Below, one piece after another: positions 1 to 7,472 of a stretch of 64,000 nucleotides of DNA. Every line of letters begins with the position of its first letter. Positions within the stretch are counted from its first letter, which is position 1. The position numbers and the translations under genes were made by a program. This DNA comes from Flavobacterium sp. RSP15. GTDB taxonomy: Bacteria > Bacteroidota > Bacteroidia > Flavobacteriales > Flavobacteriaceae. The notes beneath the pieces were generated by a model. That model did not search any database and had not been told where the DNA came from. It saw only the letters and a program-made list of their open reading frames with translations. Location: the NCBI RefSeq assembly GCF_003968755.1, contig NZ_RYDL01000003.1, positions 124,001-188,000 of the forward strand, read 5' to 3'.

Positions 1-1170
1 TTGATTGTACAAAATGCTTCGGATAACTACATTGAAATCGAAATCACCATTTGGTGTAAAATACCCTACAGCACCGCTATATAAACCGCGTTTTGTTTCT
101 TCCAGTTTTTCAATGATTTTCATCACCGAAATCTTTGGTGCTCCTGTCATACTTCCCATTGGGAAAGTTGTTTTTAAAGCATCTACTACGGAATAGTGCG
201 CCTCAAACTTTGAGGTTACTGTAGAAACCATGTGATGCACTTGCAAAAAAGAATAAATTTTGCACAACTCTTGTACTTCAACGGATCCTTTTTGTGCTGT
301 TCGAGACAAATCATTGCGCACTAAGTCCGTAATCATAATATTTTCGGCCCGTTCTTTTGGGTCTAAAGCCAATTGCATTTTCGATTTTTCATCTTCAATT
401 GGGTCTGAAAATCGTTTTGCAGTTCCTTTAATCGGTTGCGAAATAATTAGTTCTCCTTCTTTCCTTAAATAACGTTCCGGTGTCGCCGAAAGTAAAAAGT
501 GATTGTTGTTTTTAAAAAAAACGGCAAATGGCGGCTGAGAAATTTCGTTGAGTTTTATAAATTTTTCTATGGGATCAATCGTTGCATTTTCAGCAAAAAA
601 TTCCATGCAGAAATTGGCTTCATATATATCGCCCTGATGAATGTGTTCCAATATTTTTGAAACTTTTTGAAGATAATTCTCTTTCGGAATCCGTTGTTGG
701 ATCGTTATTTGTGGATTTTGAACGCTCAACGCTGAACACTGAACACTAATTTCTTTCAAGTCTGCCTCCACTTCCTCCACACACATATTGAGATATTGAA
801 TTTCGAGTTGATTTCCTTTCAATAAAAACAGTTTCTTAGGTTGGAAAAAATACAAATCCGGAAAATCCAGCCCGTCAAAATTAGCAGATTGCAACTGCTC
901 AATATTATTTTTTAAATCATACGATAAATAACCAAAAAGCCAGTCTTTCGTGTTTTGCTGGTACTGTTTCAAATCCTCAAAGGCATTGTAAACATCTGTT
1001 TTGATGGAGGTAAAAGCATCTACGGCAAGAATACAATCGCAACTGGAGTACTGTTGCGGATACTCATTACTATCCATAAAAACAACTTCACGAAATTGTT
1101 GTGACCAGAGTAAAAGTTGTTGTTTGAACAATTTTGAATCAGAAATAGACTTATAAATTGAAGTTCTCAA
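1..1170 (-). CDS. pabB: Aminodeoxychorismate synthase component I (partial)
   Basis: Converts chorismate plus ammonia to aminodeoxychorismate in p-aminobenzoate/folate synthesis. The window edge removes the 3' end, leaving 390 codons. The chorismate-binding motifs are readable: GDIYEANF, SATPERYL, QPIKGTAKR (PIKGT carries the lysine typical of aminodeoxychorismate synthases) and DFNVVIRSI near the cut end. No ATG precedes the conserved N-terminus. The first usable codon is TTG at 1170, two codons after an in-frame stop at 1179-1177. A TAATTTTG element on this strand at 1200-1193 would give a short leader, which supports this start. Residues around 141-150 (SVQCSALSVQ) come from a simple DNA repeat; see findings. 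Anthranilate synthase component I is the main alternative, made less likely by PIKGT. Confidence 0.85.
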   Translation of the reverse strand, partial: MRTSIYKSISDSKLFKQQLLLWSQQFREVVFMDSNEYPQQYSSCDCILAVDAFTSIKTDVYNAFEDLKQYQQNTKDWLFGYLSYDLKNNIEQLQSANFDGLDFPDLYFFQPKKLFLLKGNQLEIQYLNMCVEEVEADLKEISVQCSALSVQNPQITIQQRIPKENYLQKVSKILEHIHQGDIYEANFCMEFFAENATIDPIEKFIKLNEISQPPFAVFFKNNNHFLLSATPERYLRKEGELIISQPIKGTAKRFSDPIEDEKSKMQLALDPKERAENIMITDLVRNDLSRTAQKGSVEVQELCKIYSFLQVHHMVSTVTSKFEAHYSVVDALKTTFPMGSMTGAPKISVMKIIEKLEETKRGLYSGAVGYFTPNGDFDFNVVIRSILYNQ

Positions 1171-1192
1171 AAAGTTTTAATGTTTAAAAATT

Positions 1193-1200
1193 CAAAATTA
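1193..1200 (-). promoter_or_regulatory. Candidate -7 element of the pabB promoter
   Basis: TAATTTTG on the minus strand matches the Bacteroidota -7 consensus TAnnTTTG and sits about 23 nt upstream of the TTG start of pabB. I see no convincing -33 element. Confidence 0.4.
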
Positions 1201-1254
1201 CAACAAAAAAAATTCTTCAATAACTGGTTATGCTAAAATTAGCTTATTTTTTTG

Positions 1255-1262
1255 TAAATTTG
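1255..1262 (+). promoter_or_regulatory. Candidate -7 element for the VOC/DoxX genes
   Basis: TAAATTTG matches TAnnTTTG and lies 50 nt before the ATG at 1313. The upstream TTG codon at 1280 would fall in the leader, which favours the ATG as the start. Confidence 0.4.
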
Positions 1263-1312
1263 ATAGTGCGTGATCAATTTTGGATTTTTTTAATCGTTTA
1301 ATCATTCCCGTT

Positions 1313-1717
1313 ATGGCTTCAAAAATTTTCCTTAATTTAGCAGTTAAAGACCTTAAAAAATCCATTGCTTTTTTTACACAACTTGGATTTTCTTTCAATC
1401 CTCAATTTACTGATGAACAAGCCACTTGCATGATTACAGGAAAAAACATTTTTGTGATGCTGCTTACTGAACAACGATTTAGAGACTTTACCAAAAAAGA
1501 AATTTGCAATGCCCATAAAAATACCGAAGTATTAATCGCAATAGATGTTGAAAGCAAAAAAAAAGTGGACGAAATAGTACAAAAAGCGATATTTGCGGGT
1601 GGTACAACGTATATGGAGCCACAAGATCACGGATTGATGTATGCCCATAGTTTTGCGGATTTGGACGGACACCAATGGGAAATTATGTGTATTGATGAAC
1701 CTCAAATTCCCCAATAA
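1313..1717 (+). CDS. VOC-family protein (glyoxalase/bleomycin resistance fold)
   Basis: A 134-residue single-domain vicinal-oxygen-chelate protein. The N-terminal strand (KIFLNLAVKDLKKSIAFF) and the C-terminal DLDGHQWEIMCID are the usual ends of the two beta-alpha-beta-beta-beta modules. The glutamate in the latter is a typical metal ligand of the family. VOC members include glyoxalases, dioxygenases and drug-binding proteins, so the substrate cannot be named. An in-frame TTG at 1280 would add 11 residues that do not look conserved; I prefer the ATG because it begins directly at the fold. A DoxX-like membrane gene follows 36 bp downstream and is probably co-transcribed. Confidence 0.8.
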   Translation: MASKIFLNLAVKDLKKSIAFFTQLGFSFNPQFTDEQATCMITGKNIFVMLLTEQRFRDFTKKEICNAHKNTEVLIAIDVESKKKVDEIVQKAIFAGGTTYMEPQDHGLMYAHSFADLDGHQWEIMCIDEPQIPQ

Positions 1718-1753
1718 TTATTTTCAAATATGTAACCAATAAAACCATATACT

Positions 1754-2134
1754 ATGAAAATTGTAATTATTATTATCCGAACTTTAATTGGAATTTTACT
1801 TCTTTATGCATCAATTAGTTTTTTTCTGAAACTAGCTCCAGAACCGGAGGTTACCGGAAATTTCAAGGCTTTTAATGTAGGCTTAGTTGCCTCTACTTAC
1901 ATTATGCCATTAGCCAAGTCTATTGAGTTGTTATGTGGCCTAGCCTTTTTGACAGGGCGTTATGTTACTCTTGCCAGTATTTTGATTTTACCAATAACCA
2001 TCAACATTTTATTCATAAATTTTTTCTTGTCTCCAGAGGGAATTCCTACTGCTCTTTTCTTATTCTTGGGAAATATGTTTCTAATTTTTAACCATTGGAA
2101 CAATTATAAAAGTTTATTTATTGCTAAAGACTAA
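1754..2134 (+). CDS. DoxX-like small membrane protein
   Basis: A 126-residue protein with four hydrophobic helices (about residues 3-25, 45-65, 70-92 and 97-115). The order and spacing fit the DoxX/DoxD-like superfamily: an N-terminal helix with LIGILLLYASISFF, a second with SIELLCGLAFLTGR, then a short terminal helix. DoxX-like proteins are inner-membrane proteins, some linked to oxidoreductases, but no specific role follows from sequence. It follows the VOC gene closely and ends before a terminator. Confidence 0.75.
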   Translation: MKIVIIIIRTLIGILLLYASISFFLKLAPEPEVTGNFKAFNVGLVASTYIMPLAKSIELLCGLAFLTGRYVTLASILILPITINILFINFFLSPEGIPTALFLFLGNMFLIFNHWNNYKSLFIAKD

Positions 2135-2153
2135 ATAAGTGCACCTCATAACA

Positions 2154-2184
2154 AAAAAACCCGCTCAATGTAGCGGGTTTTTTA
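2154..2184. terminator. Bidirectional terminator between doxX-like gene and lpdA
   Basis: AACCCGCT and AGCGGGTT form a GC-rich stem around a 6-nt loop, with A-runs on one side and T-runs on the other. It can serve both convergent genes. Confidence 0.85.
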
Positions 2185-2210
2185 TTCTATAGCAAAAATT
2201 TATTCTTTAA

Positions 2211-3614
2211 TTACACATGCAACGCTCTATTGTCAGTAGCGGCTAGTGCTGCTTCTTTGATCGCTTCTGCAAATGTTGGGTGAGCATGAGACATTCTGGA
2301 AATATCTTCAGCAGAGGCTTTGAATTCCATTGCAACTACTGCTTCAGCAATTAAATCCGCACAACGAGCCCCAATCATGTGAACGCCTAGTACTTCATCT
2401 GTTTTTGCATCAGCAAGAATTTTTACAAATCCGTCTAGATCGCCACCAGCTCTTGCGCGTCCTAAAGCTTTGAAAGGAAAACTTCCTGCTTTATACTCAA
2501 CTCCGGAAGCTTTCAATTGCTCCTCTGTTTGTCCTACAGCAGCCACTTCTGGCCAAGTGTAGACAACTCCGGGAATCAAATTATAATCGATATGTGGTTT
2601 TTGACCTGCTAATATTTCAGCCACCATGGCTCCTTCTTCTTCTGCTTTGTGTGCTAACATTGCGCCACGCACCACATCGCCAATTGCATAAATAGTAGGA
2701 ACTGAAGTTTGCAAATGATCATTTACTTCTACCATTCCTCTATCTGAGATTTTTACACCTGCTTTATCAGCATTTAATCCGTCAGTATACGGACGACGAC
2801 CTACAGAAACTAGGGAATAATCTCCTTCCAGCGTAATTGTTTCTCCTTTTGTATTTTCAGCTTGAACGACAACGCCTTCACCATTTCGTTCTACGGATTT
2901 CACTTTGTGTGAAACATAGAATTTCATGCCTTGTTTTTTTAATACTTTAGTCAATTCTTTAGACAATGAAGCATCCATTCCTGGAATAATTCGGTCTAAA
3001 TATTCTACAACAGAAACTTGTGATCCCAATCGCAAATACACTTGACCTAATTCGATCCCGATAACTCCACCACCAATAATTACTAAATGTTTTGGTACTT
3101 CTTTAAGTTTCAATGCTTCGGTTGAAGTAATGATTCTTTCTTTATCTATTTTGATAAAAGGCAAAGAAGATGGTTTTGAACCTGTAGCGATGATGATGTT
3201 TTTGGCTTCGACAGTTTCCGAAGTTCCGTCTGCTTTTGCCACCGCAACATGTGTAGCATCAACAAAGGAACCCAATCCTTCCAAAACTGTAATTTTATTT
3301 TTGTCCATTAAAAATTTAACACCACCAGAAGTCTGATCTACAACCGCTTGTTTGCGCGCAATCATTTTTTCAAGGTTTACTTTTACTTCCCCGGAAACTT
3401 CAATTCCGTGATCTGCAAAATGTGCAATTTCACTGTAATGATGAGAAGAAGCTAGTAGTGCTTTTGAAGGAATACAACCAACATTGAGGCAAGTCCCTCC
3501 AAGAGTGGAATATTTTTCGATAATTGCTGTTTTAAAACCCAGTTGTGCACAACGAATTGCTGATACATATCCGCCTGGCCCAGAACCTATAATGACTACG
3601 TCAAATGAACTCAT
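2211..3614 (-). CDS. lpdA: Dihydrolipoyl dehydrogenase (E3)
   Basis: The flavoprotein E3 subunit of the pyruvate and 2-oxoglutarate dehydrogenase and glycine-cleavage complexes; it reoxidises dihydrolipoamide with NAD. At 467 residues it has the usual length. Visible features are the FAD-binding GSGPGG at residues 10-15, the redox disulfide C42/C47 in GGTCLNVGCIPSK, the NAD-binding GGGVIGIELG in mid-protein, the second FAD motif YAIGDV, and the C-terminal catalytic H443-x-H445-P with E450. The gene stands alone, without E1 or E2 neighbours. A TAATTTTG element (3659-3652, minus strand) lies about 40 nt upstream of the start. Confidence 0.95.
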   Translation of the reverse strand: MSSFDVVIIGSGPGGYVSAIRCAQLGFKTAIIEKYSTLGGTCLNVGCIPSKALLASSHHYSEIAHFADHGIEVSGEVKVNLEKMIARKQAVVDQTSGGVKFLMDKNKITVLEGLGSFVDATHVAVAKADGTSETVEAKNIIIATGSKPSSLPFIKIDKERIITSTEALKLKEVPKHLVIIGGGVIGIELGQVYLRLGSQVSVVEYLDRIIPGMDASLSKELTKVLKKQGMKFYVSHKVKSVERNGEGVVVQAENTKGETITLEGDYSLVSVGRRPYTDGLNADKAGVKISDRGMVEVNDHLQTSVPTIYAIGDVVRGAMLAHKAEEEGAMVAEILAGQKPHIDYNLIPGVVYTWPEVAAVGQTEEQLKASGVEYKAGSFPFKALGRARAGGDLDGFVKILADAKTDEVLGVHMIGARCADLIAEAVVAMEFKASAEDISRMSHAHPTFAEAIKEAALAATDNRALHV

Positions 3615-3741
3615 AGTATTTTTTTTTATTGTGTTTTTATAAAATGTTCCACAAAATTAAGGAATTAAGTTTTGTTTGAAGTTTAATTCAGAAGGTTTTT
3701 TGTTATGAAAATGACATAACTAATATTCATCAAGAAATTAT

Positions 3742-4221
3742 TTATGGCTTTTTAGAAGGATCTCTATAAGTATGAAAATCAGAGTAAATAATAATTCCGT
3801 CATTAAATACTTCAAAAATAATTACAAAAGGGAATGTTTTAAAGGATAATTCTCTGAAAAACGGTTCTTTTTTTAGTGGGAATAGTTCAGGATTCATTTT
3901 TAATATTTTTAAATATCTTTTAAGATAAGTAGTTGGAACTATTTAATGTCATACTAAAAAATGAGTGAAATAATATTTAACATATAAGTCATATAAGAAT
4001 TAAACCTTAAATGACTTTATGATTGTTATAGCTACATAAGGCTAACATAATCGAAACTTAAACTTACATGGCTTATATGGTAAAAAAAAATGCAACATTG
4101 TTTTATTCTTATTGCTTAAGCAAAAAAACTTTGCCTAATCCCTTTTTTTACTTTCATAAATTTCAATAGCCTCATTTATTTCAATTTCTGCTAATTTTGA
4201 AATAACTATTTTAAAAACCAT
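3742..4221 (-). pseudogene. Disrupted RelE/ParE-family toxin
   Basis: The start codon at 4221 overlaps the end of the antitoxin gene by 11 nt, as in intact toxin-antitoxin operons. The frame reads MVFKIVISKLAEIEINEAI and then hits a stop at 4137-4135, after 28 codons. One frame further on it continues LGKVFLLKQ before a second stop, so a frameshift in the A/G run near 4140-4150 is likely. After about 190 bp of palindromic, non-coding sequence the family resumes (YLKRYLKILKMNPELFPLKK) and ends HTYRDPSKKP at 3742. The two halves together look like one RelE/ParE toxin of about 95 residues. It should not give a functional toxin. Confidence 0.7.
3981..4080. repeat. Pair of degenerate palindromes within the broken toxin gene
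   Basis: The left palindrome runs from CATATAAGTCATATAAG (3981-3997) to its near reverse complement CTTAAATGACTTTATG (4006-4021). The right one runs from ACATAAGGCTAACATAA to TTACATGGCTTATATGG (4064-4080). All four arms share an ATAAG-[T/C]-CATATAAG theme. No transposase or target duplication is obvious. Confidence 0.55.
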
Positions 4222-4456
4222 ATTTAGCATTTAATTGCTTCTCCAAATCTTCCCAAGAAGTTGATAAACTATTCCCGGAATGGTAGACGGTTCTGGCTTC
4301 TTCCACTTTTTGATACTGATTATCCGAAACTAGGGAAGCTTTTTCTTCGTTTAAAATAGCGTCAAATATTCCTTCCAAAACGACTAATTTTGAATCATCC
4401 TGGATAAGTTTTCCAAAATTCACAATACCCTTTTGTCTAATTTCTTTAGTTTTCAT
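4211..4456 (-). CDS. Antitoxin of a type II toxin-antitoxin pair
   Basis: An 81-residue protein counted from the ATG at 4456 (MKTKEIRQK). Upstream in-frame codons add a hydrophobic stretch that looks non-coding. The C-terminus, with EEARTVYHSGNSLSTSWEDL followed by EKQLNAKYGF, resembles small antitoxins found beside RelE/ParE toxins in Bacteroidota, in which a short helix after a Ser/Thr-Trp-Glu-Glu/Asp-like segment wraps the toxin. Its stop codon overlaps the start of the decayed toxin. It appears intact although its partner is broken, so it may be an orphan. The family call rests on context and the C-terminal pattern. Confidence 0.6.
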   Translation of the reverse strand: MKTKEIRQKGIVNFGKLIQDDSKLVVLEGIFDAILNEEKASLVSDNQYQKVEEARTVYHSGNSLSTSWEDLEKQLNAKYGF

Positions 4457-4504
4457 GGAGCAATTGATGTATTCTAAATTTAATACCATTAAAACAATCA
4501 ACAT

Positions 4505-4963
4505 TTATATATCAACGACAGTCGTGCTTTTTACTTCGCTAATCATAAATGTGCTGTGCGTACTTCCTATATGTTGTAATGTCGTTAGTTTCGTTACTAA
4601 AAACTCTCGATAAGCTTCCATATCTTTTACCACAATTTTCAAGATATAATCATAATCACCGCTCACATGATGACATTCTAAAACTTCTTTTAGTTTCACC
4701 ACTTCACTTTCGAACTTCGTAAGAAACTCTTTGGTATGTTGTATCAATTTGAGGTGACAAAAAACCACAAATCCTCTCTCGGCTTTGGAGCGATTAATCA
4801 ACGCAACATACTTGTCAATAACCCCTTCTCTTTCTAGTTTTTTAATGCGTTCATAAACGGCAGTAACGGAAAGATTGAGTTTTAAGGACAATTCTTTGGT
4901 TGTTTTCTTACTATCTGTTTGCAATAAAAAAAGTATTTTTTTGTCTGTTGAATCTAATGTCAT
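4505..4963 (-). CDS. Lrp/AsnC-family transcriptional regulator
   Basis: A 152-residue feast/famine regulator. Residues 1-60 form the winged helix-turn-helix (DKKILFLLQTDSKKTTKELS, then VYERIKKLEREGVI). Residues 65-150 form the RAM ligand-binding and dimerisation domain, including CHHVSGDYDYILKIVVKD. It is divergent from a methionine gamma-lyase-like gene across a 280-bp gap, so control of that gene by an amino acid is the natural guess. The downstream antitoxin starts about 50 bp away on the same strand. Confidence 0.9.
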   Translation of the reverse strand: MTLDSTDKKILFLLQTDSKKTTKELSLKLNLSVTAVYERIKKLEREGVIDKYVALINRSKAERGFVVFCHLKLIQHTKEFLTKFESEVVKLKEVLECHHVSGDYDYILKIVVKDMEAYREFLVTKLTTLQHIGSTHSTFMISEVKSTTVVDI

Positions 4964-5143
4964 TGTGTTGCAAATTTCAAATTGATAGATAATCTATAAA
5001 AATCCTGATTACCGAACTAATTTAGTAAAAAAATTAATTATTTAGTGTTATATAGTTTTATAATCTAATAAAACTACAGACTATTGATTTTTAATCTTAA
5101 AATATTTTATTTTGAATAGGATTTCTTGACATACCGGAATGTC

Positions 5144-5221
5144 CAAGCCCTGATAGCAACGGCATCCTTTTACTTTTTTCTTTAAAAAGTAAAAGATAGA
5201 GTGAATAGCAGGAATAGCTTC
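5144..5221 (+). ncRNA. Structured RNA element, Flavo-1-like (copy 1)
   Basis: The strand can fold into an outer pairing of AAGCCCTG with CAGGAATAGCTT and an inner hairpin of CTTTTACTTTTT with AAAAAGTAAAAG. The core GATAGCAACGGCATC...GATAGAGTGAATAGC closely resembles a second element at 25790-25880. I associate the pattern with the Flavo-1 RNA motif of Flavobacteria, from memory. It ends about 20 nt before the methionine gamma-lyase start, so it may be a leader or an independent small RNA. Confidence 0.55.
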
Positions 5222-5242
5222 AAATAACAATAAAAAATAATT

Positions 5243-6448
5243 ATGAAAAATTTCAATCCCGCAGACAACATTCAGGATTTGCAGTACTTTGGCGAATTTG
5301 GTGGTGTGAATCCCTCTATTTCTGACTCCTCAACCTACACTTTTTTATCGGCAAAAACGATGTTCGATACTTTTGAAGGCAATATGGAAGGCTGTTATTT
5401 GTATTCACGTCATTCCTCGCCGAGTAATTTATACCTGGACAAAGCCTTGGCAGCCATGGAAGGCACGGAAACAGCGAACGTTTCGGCATCCGGAATGGGA
5501 GCGATTACGCCCACTTTGTTGCAATTGTGCGGTTCCGGCGACCATATTGTTTCTAGCAGAACCATTTATGGCGGAACGTATGCATTCCTGAAGAATTTTA
5601 CACCTAGATTAGGTATCAAAACCACATTTGTTGACATCACAAAACTTGAACTTGTAGAAGCTGCTATTACTGCTGAAACTAAAGTTTTGTATTGTGAGAC
5701 GGTGAGCAATCCTTTATTGGAAGTGGCTGATATTGAAGGTTTATCAAAAATTGCAAAAAGACATAATTTGAAATTAGTTGTTGATAATACTTTTTCGCCA
5801 CTATCCGTTTCGCCTGCTAAATTAGGAGCTGATATTGTGATTCACAGTTTGACAAAATACATCAACGGAAGCAGTGATACGGTGGGCGGAGTAACATGCG
5901 CCTCTCAGGAATTTATTGATAGTTTAAAAAATGTAAACAGTGGAGCCAGCATGTTATTGGGGCCAACGATGGATAGTCTGCGATCTGCCAGTGTGATGAA
6001 AAACTTGCGTACGCTGCACATCAGAATGAAACAGCACAGCCATAATGCGATGTATCTGGCGGAACGTTTTGAAAAAGACGGAATCAAAACAGTGTATCCG
6101 GGGTTAAAAAGCCATCCGAGTCATGAGATCTATAAAAGCATGATTAATCCTGAATATGGTTTTGGCGGGATGATGACACTGGATGTTGGAACTTTGTTGA
6201 AAGCCAATGCTTTGATGGAGTTGATGCAGGCCAAAAATCTAGGGTATCTGGCGGTGAGTTTAGGCTTTTATAAAACCTTATTCAGCGCGCCTGGAACCTC
6301 AACTTCGAGCGAAATCCCTATGGAGGAACAAATTGAAATGGGATTGACAGACGGTTTGATTCGGTTTTCTATCGGATTAGACAATGATATTGAAAGAACG
6401 TATCAAAGTATGAAGGCCTGTATCATCGAATTAAATCTGCTAAAATAA
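5243..6448 (+). CDS. Methionine gamma-lyase-like PLP enzyme (Cys/Met metabolism family)
   Basis: A 401-residue pyridoxal-phosphate enzyme of the trans-sulfuration family. The PLP lysine is K205 in HSLTKYINGSSD and the cofactor-binding aspartate is D181 in VVDNTFSPL. Also visible are CETVSNPLLE (151-160) and the late SLGFYKTLFSAPGTSTSSE substrate-carboxylate region. Methionine gamma-lyase (methionine to methanethiol, 2-oxobutyrate and ammonia) is the best guess. Cystathionine gamma-synthase/lyase or O-acetylhomoserine sulfhydrylase cannot be excluded. The divergent Lrp gene suggests amino-acid-responsive control. The structured RNA lies just upstream. Confidence 0.8.
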   Translation: MKNFNPADNIQDLQYFGEFGGVNPSISDSSTYTFLSAKTMFDTFEGNMEGCYLYSRHSSPSNLYLDKALAAMEGTETANVSASGMGAITPTLLQLCGSGDHIVSSRTIYGGTYAFLKNFTPRLGIKTTFVDITKLELVEAAITAETKVLYCETVSNPLLEVADIEGLSKIAKRHNLKLVVDNTFSPLSVSPAKLGADIVIHSLTKYINGSSDTVGGVTCASQEFIDSLKNVNSGASMLLGPTMDSLRSASVMKNLRTLHIRMKQHSHNAMYLAERFEKDGIKTVYPGLKSHPSHEIYKSMINPEYGFGGMMTLDVGTLLKANALMELMQAKNLGYLAVSLGFYKTLFSAPGTSTSSEIPMEEQIEMGLTDGLIRFSIGLDNDIERTYQSMKACIIELNLLK

Positions 6449-6518
6449 GGAGCCATAGTCATAGAATGATTATCCTTTAGCCGCCTATCATTTTTAAGGA
6501 AAACTAGAAAACACAAAA

Positions 6519-6546
6519 AAAGCTTCGAATTTCTTCGAAGCTTTTG
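6519..6546. terminator. Terminator hairpin between mgl-like gene and tRNA-His
   Basis: AAGCTTCGAA (6520-6529) and TTCGAAGCTT (6534-6543) form a perfect 10-bp stem with a TTTC loop. An A-run precedes it, giving a U-tract on the minus strand, so it terminates tRNA-His and possibly the convergent gene. Confidence 0.8.
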
Positions 6547-6553
6547 CTTTCTG

Positions 6554-6627
6554 GGTGGAAGACGGGGCTCGAACCCGCGACCCTCGGTACCACAAACCGA
6601 TGCTCTAACCAACTGAGCTACAACCAC
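6554..6627 (-). tRNA. tRNA-His (GTG anticodon)
   Basis: On the minus strand a full cloverleaf is readable: D-arm TAGCTCAGTTGGTTAGAGC, anticodon stem TCGGT/ACCGA around loop TTGTGGT (anticodon GTG), and T-arm GCGGGTTCGAGCCCCGT. A G at position 6628 can act as G-1, opposite the C73 discriminator, as expected for tRNA-His. No CCA is encoded. By my alignment the acceptor stem (GTGGTTG with CTTCCAC) has two adjacent T-T oppositions. Confidence 0.93.
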
Positions 6628-6702
6628 CATTTGCTTAGCGGTTGCAAATATACGATATAAGTTTATTTCTGCAAATATTTATTTCAAAAAATTACATGAA
6701 AA

Positions 6703-7419
6703 TTAGATCAAATCTGCTAAGCTACTGACTGCCAAATATCTTTCAGTCGTAAAACCTTCTGCATGATCCAGTCCTGCAATCCTTCCTAAATCTCTGGAGC
6801 GATAATTCAGGCTTTCCAGAAAGTTTTTGCTTGTTATTGGGGATTCCGGTTCCTTTGAGTTGGCATCATAAAACTGGGAACTGTAGGCTAAAATTGCTTC
6901 AATTTTTTTATCGGTAAAACCTGTAATGTCGACTACAAAATCCGGCTCTATATTTTTCCATTGAATGTAATGGTAGACAATTTTTGGCCGCCAAGGCGCT
7001 TGCTTTTCGCCTGCTAATGAAGTTTCTATCTTGATCAACCCGGATAAAAAACAAGCATCAGACACCAATTCACTTCCTTTTGCATGATCAATATGGCGGT
7101 CATCAATAGCATTGCACAAAATAATTTCCGGCTGGTACTTGCGAATCATTTGTATAATTTCTAATTGGTGTTTTTCGTCATTGACAAAAAAGCCATCCCG
7201 CATTTTTAAATTCTCACGCACTGAAACACCCAGTATTTTTGCAGCAGCATTCGCCTCCTGATCTCTGATATCAGCGGAACCGCGAGTCCCTAATTCACCA
7301 CGTGTCAAATCAATAATTCCAACGGTTTTCCCTAAGGATATTTCTTTTAAAATGGTTCCCGCACAACCCAACTCTACATCATCAGGATGAGCACCAAAAG
7401 CCAATATATCTAATTTCAT
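6703..7419 (-). CDS. bshB1: Bacillithiol biosynthesis deacetylase BshB1
   Basis: Deacetylates N-acetylglucosaminyl-malate in bacillithiol synthesis, a low-molecular-weight thiol used by Firmicutes and many Bacteroidota. At 238 residues it has the family length. The zinc-binding AHPDD motif is at residues 10-14 and the second metal segment DDRHIDH at 106-112. LTRGELGTRG (38-47) and the C-terminal GLDHAEGF are typical of BshB1 rather than general LmbE-like deacetylases. It is followed upstream by the menaquinone pair on the same strand, 53 bp away. Confidence 0.92.
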   Translation of the reverse strand: MKLDILAFGAHPDDVELGCAGTILKEISLGKTVGIIDLTRGELGTRGSADIRDQEANAAAKILGVSVRENLKMRDGFFVNDEKHQLEIIQMIRKYQPEIILCNAIDDRHIDHAKGSELVSDACFLSGLIKIETSLAGEKQAPWRPKIVYHYIQWKNIEPDFVVDITGFTDKKIEAILAYSSQFYDANSKEPESPITSKNFLESLNYRSRDLGRIAGLDHAEGFTTERYLAVSSLADLI

Positions 7420-7472
7420 TATTTTCTGTTTATTTTATTAGAAGTTATACGAACACGCCTTCTCTCTATTAT

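Noticed and set aside
3130..3336. Plus-strand frame inside lpdA
   Set aside because: Antisense shadow of a strongly conserved gene.
6403..6630. 75-codon minus-strand frame
   Set aside because: It covers tRNA-His and the terminator hairpin; reading through a tRNA often gives such a frame.
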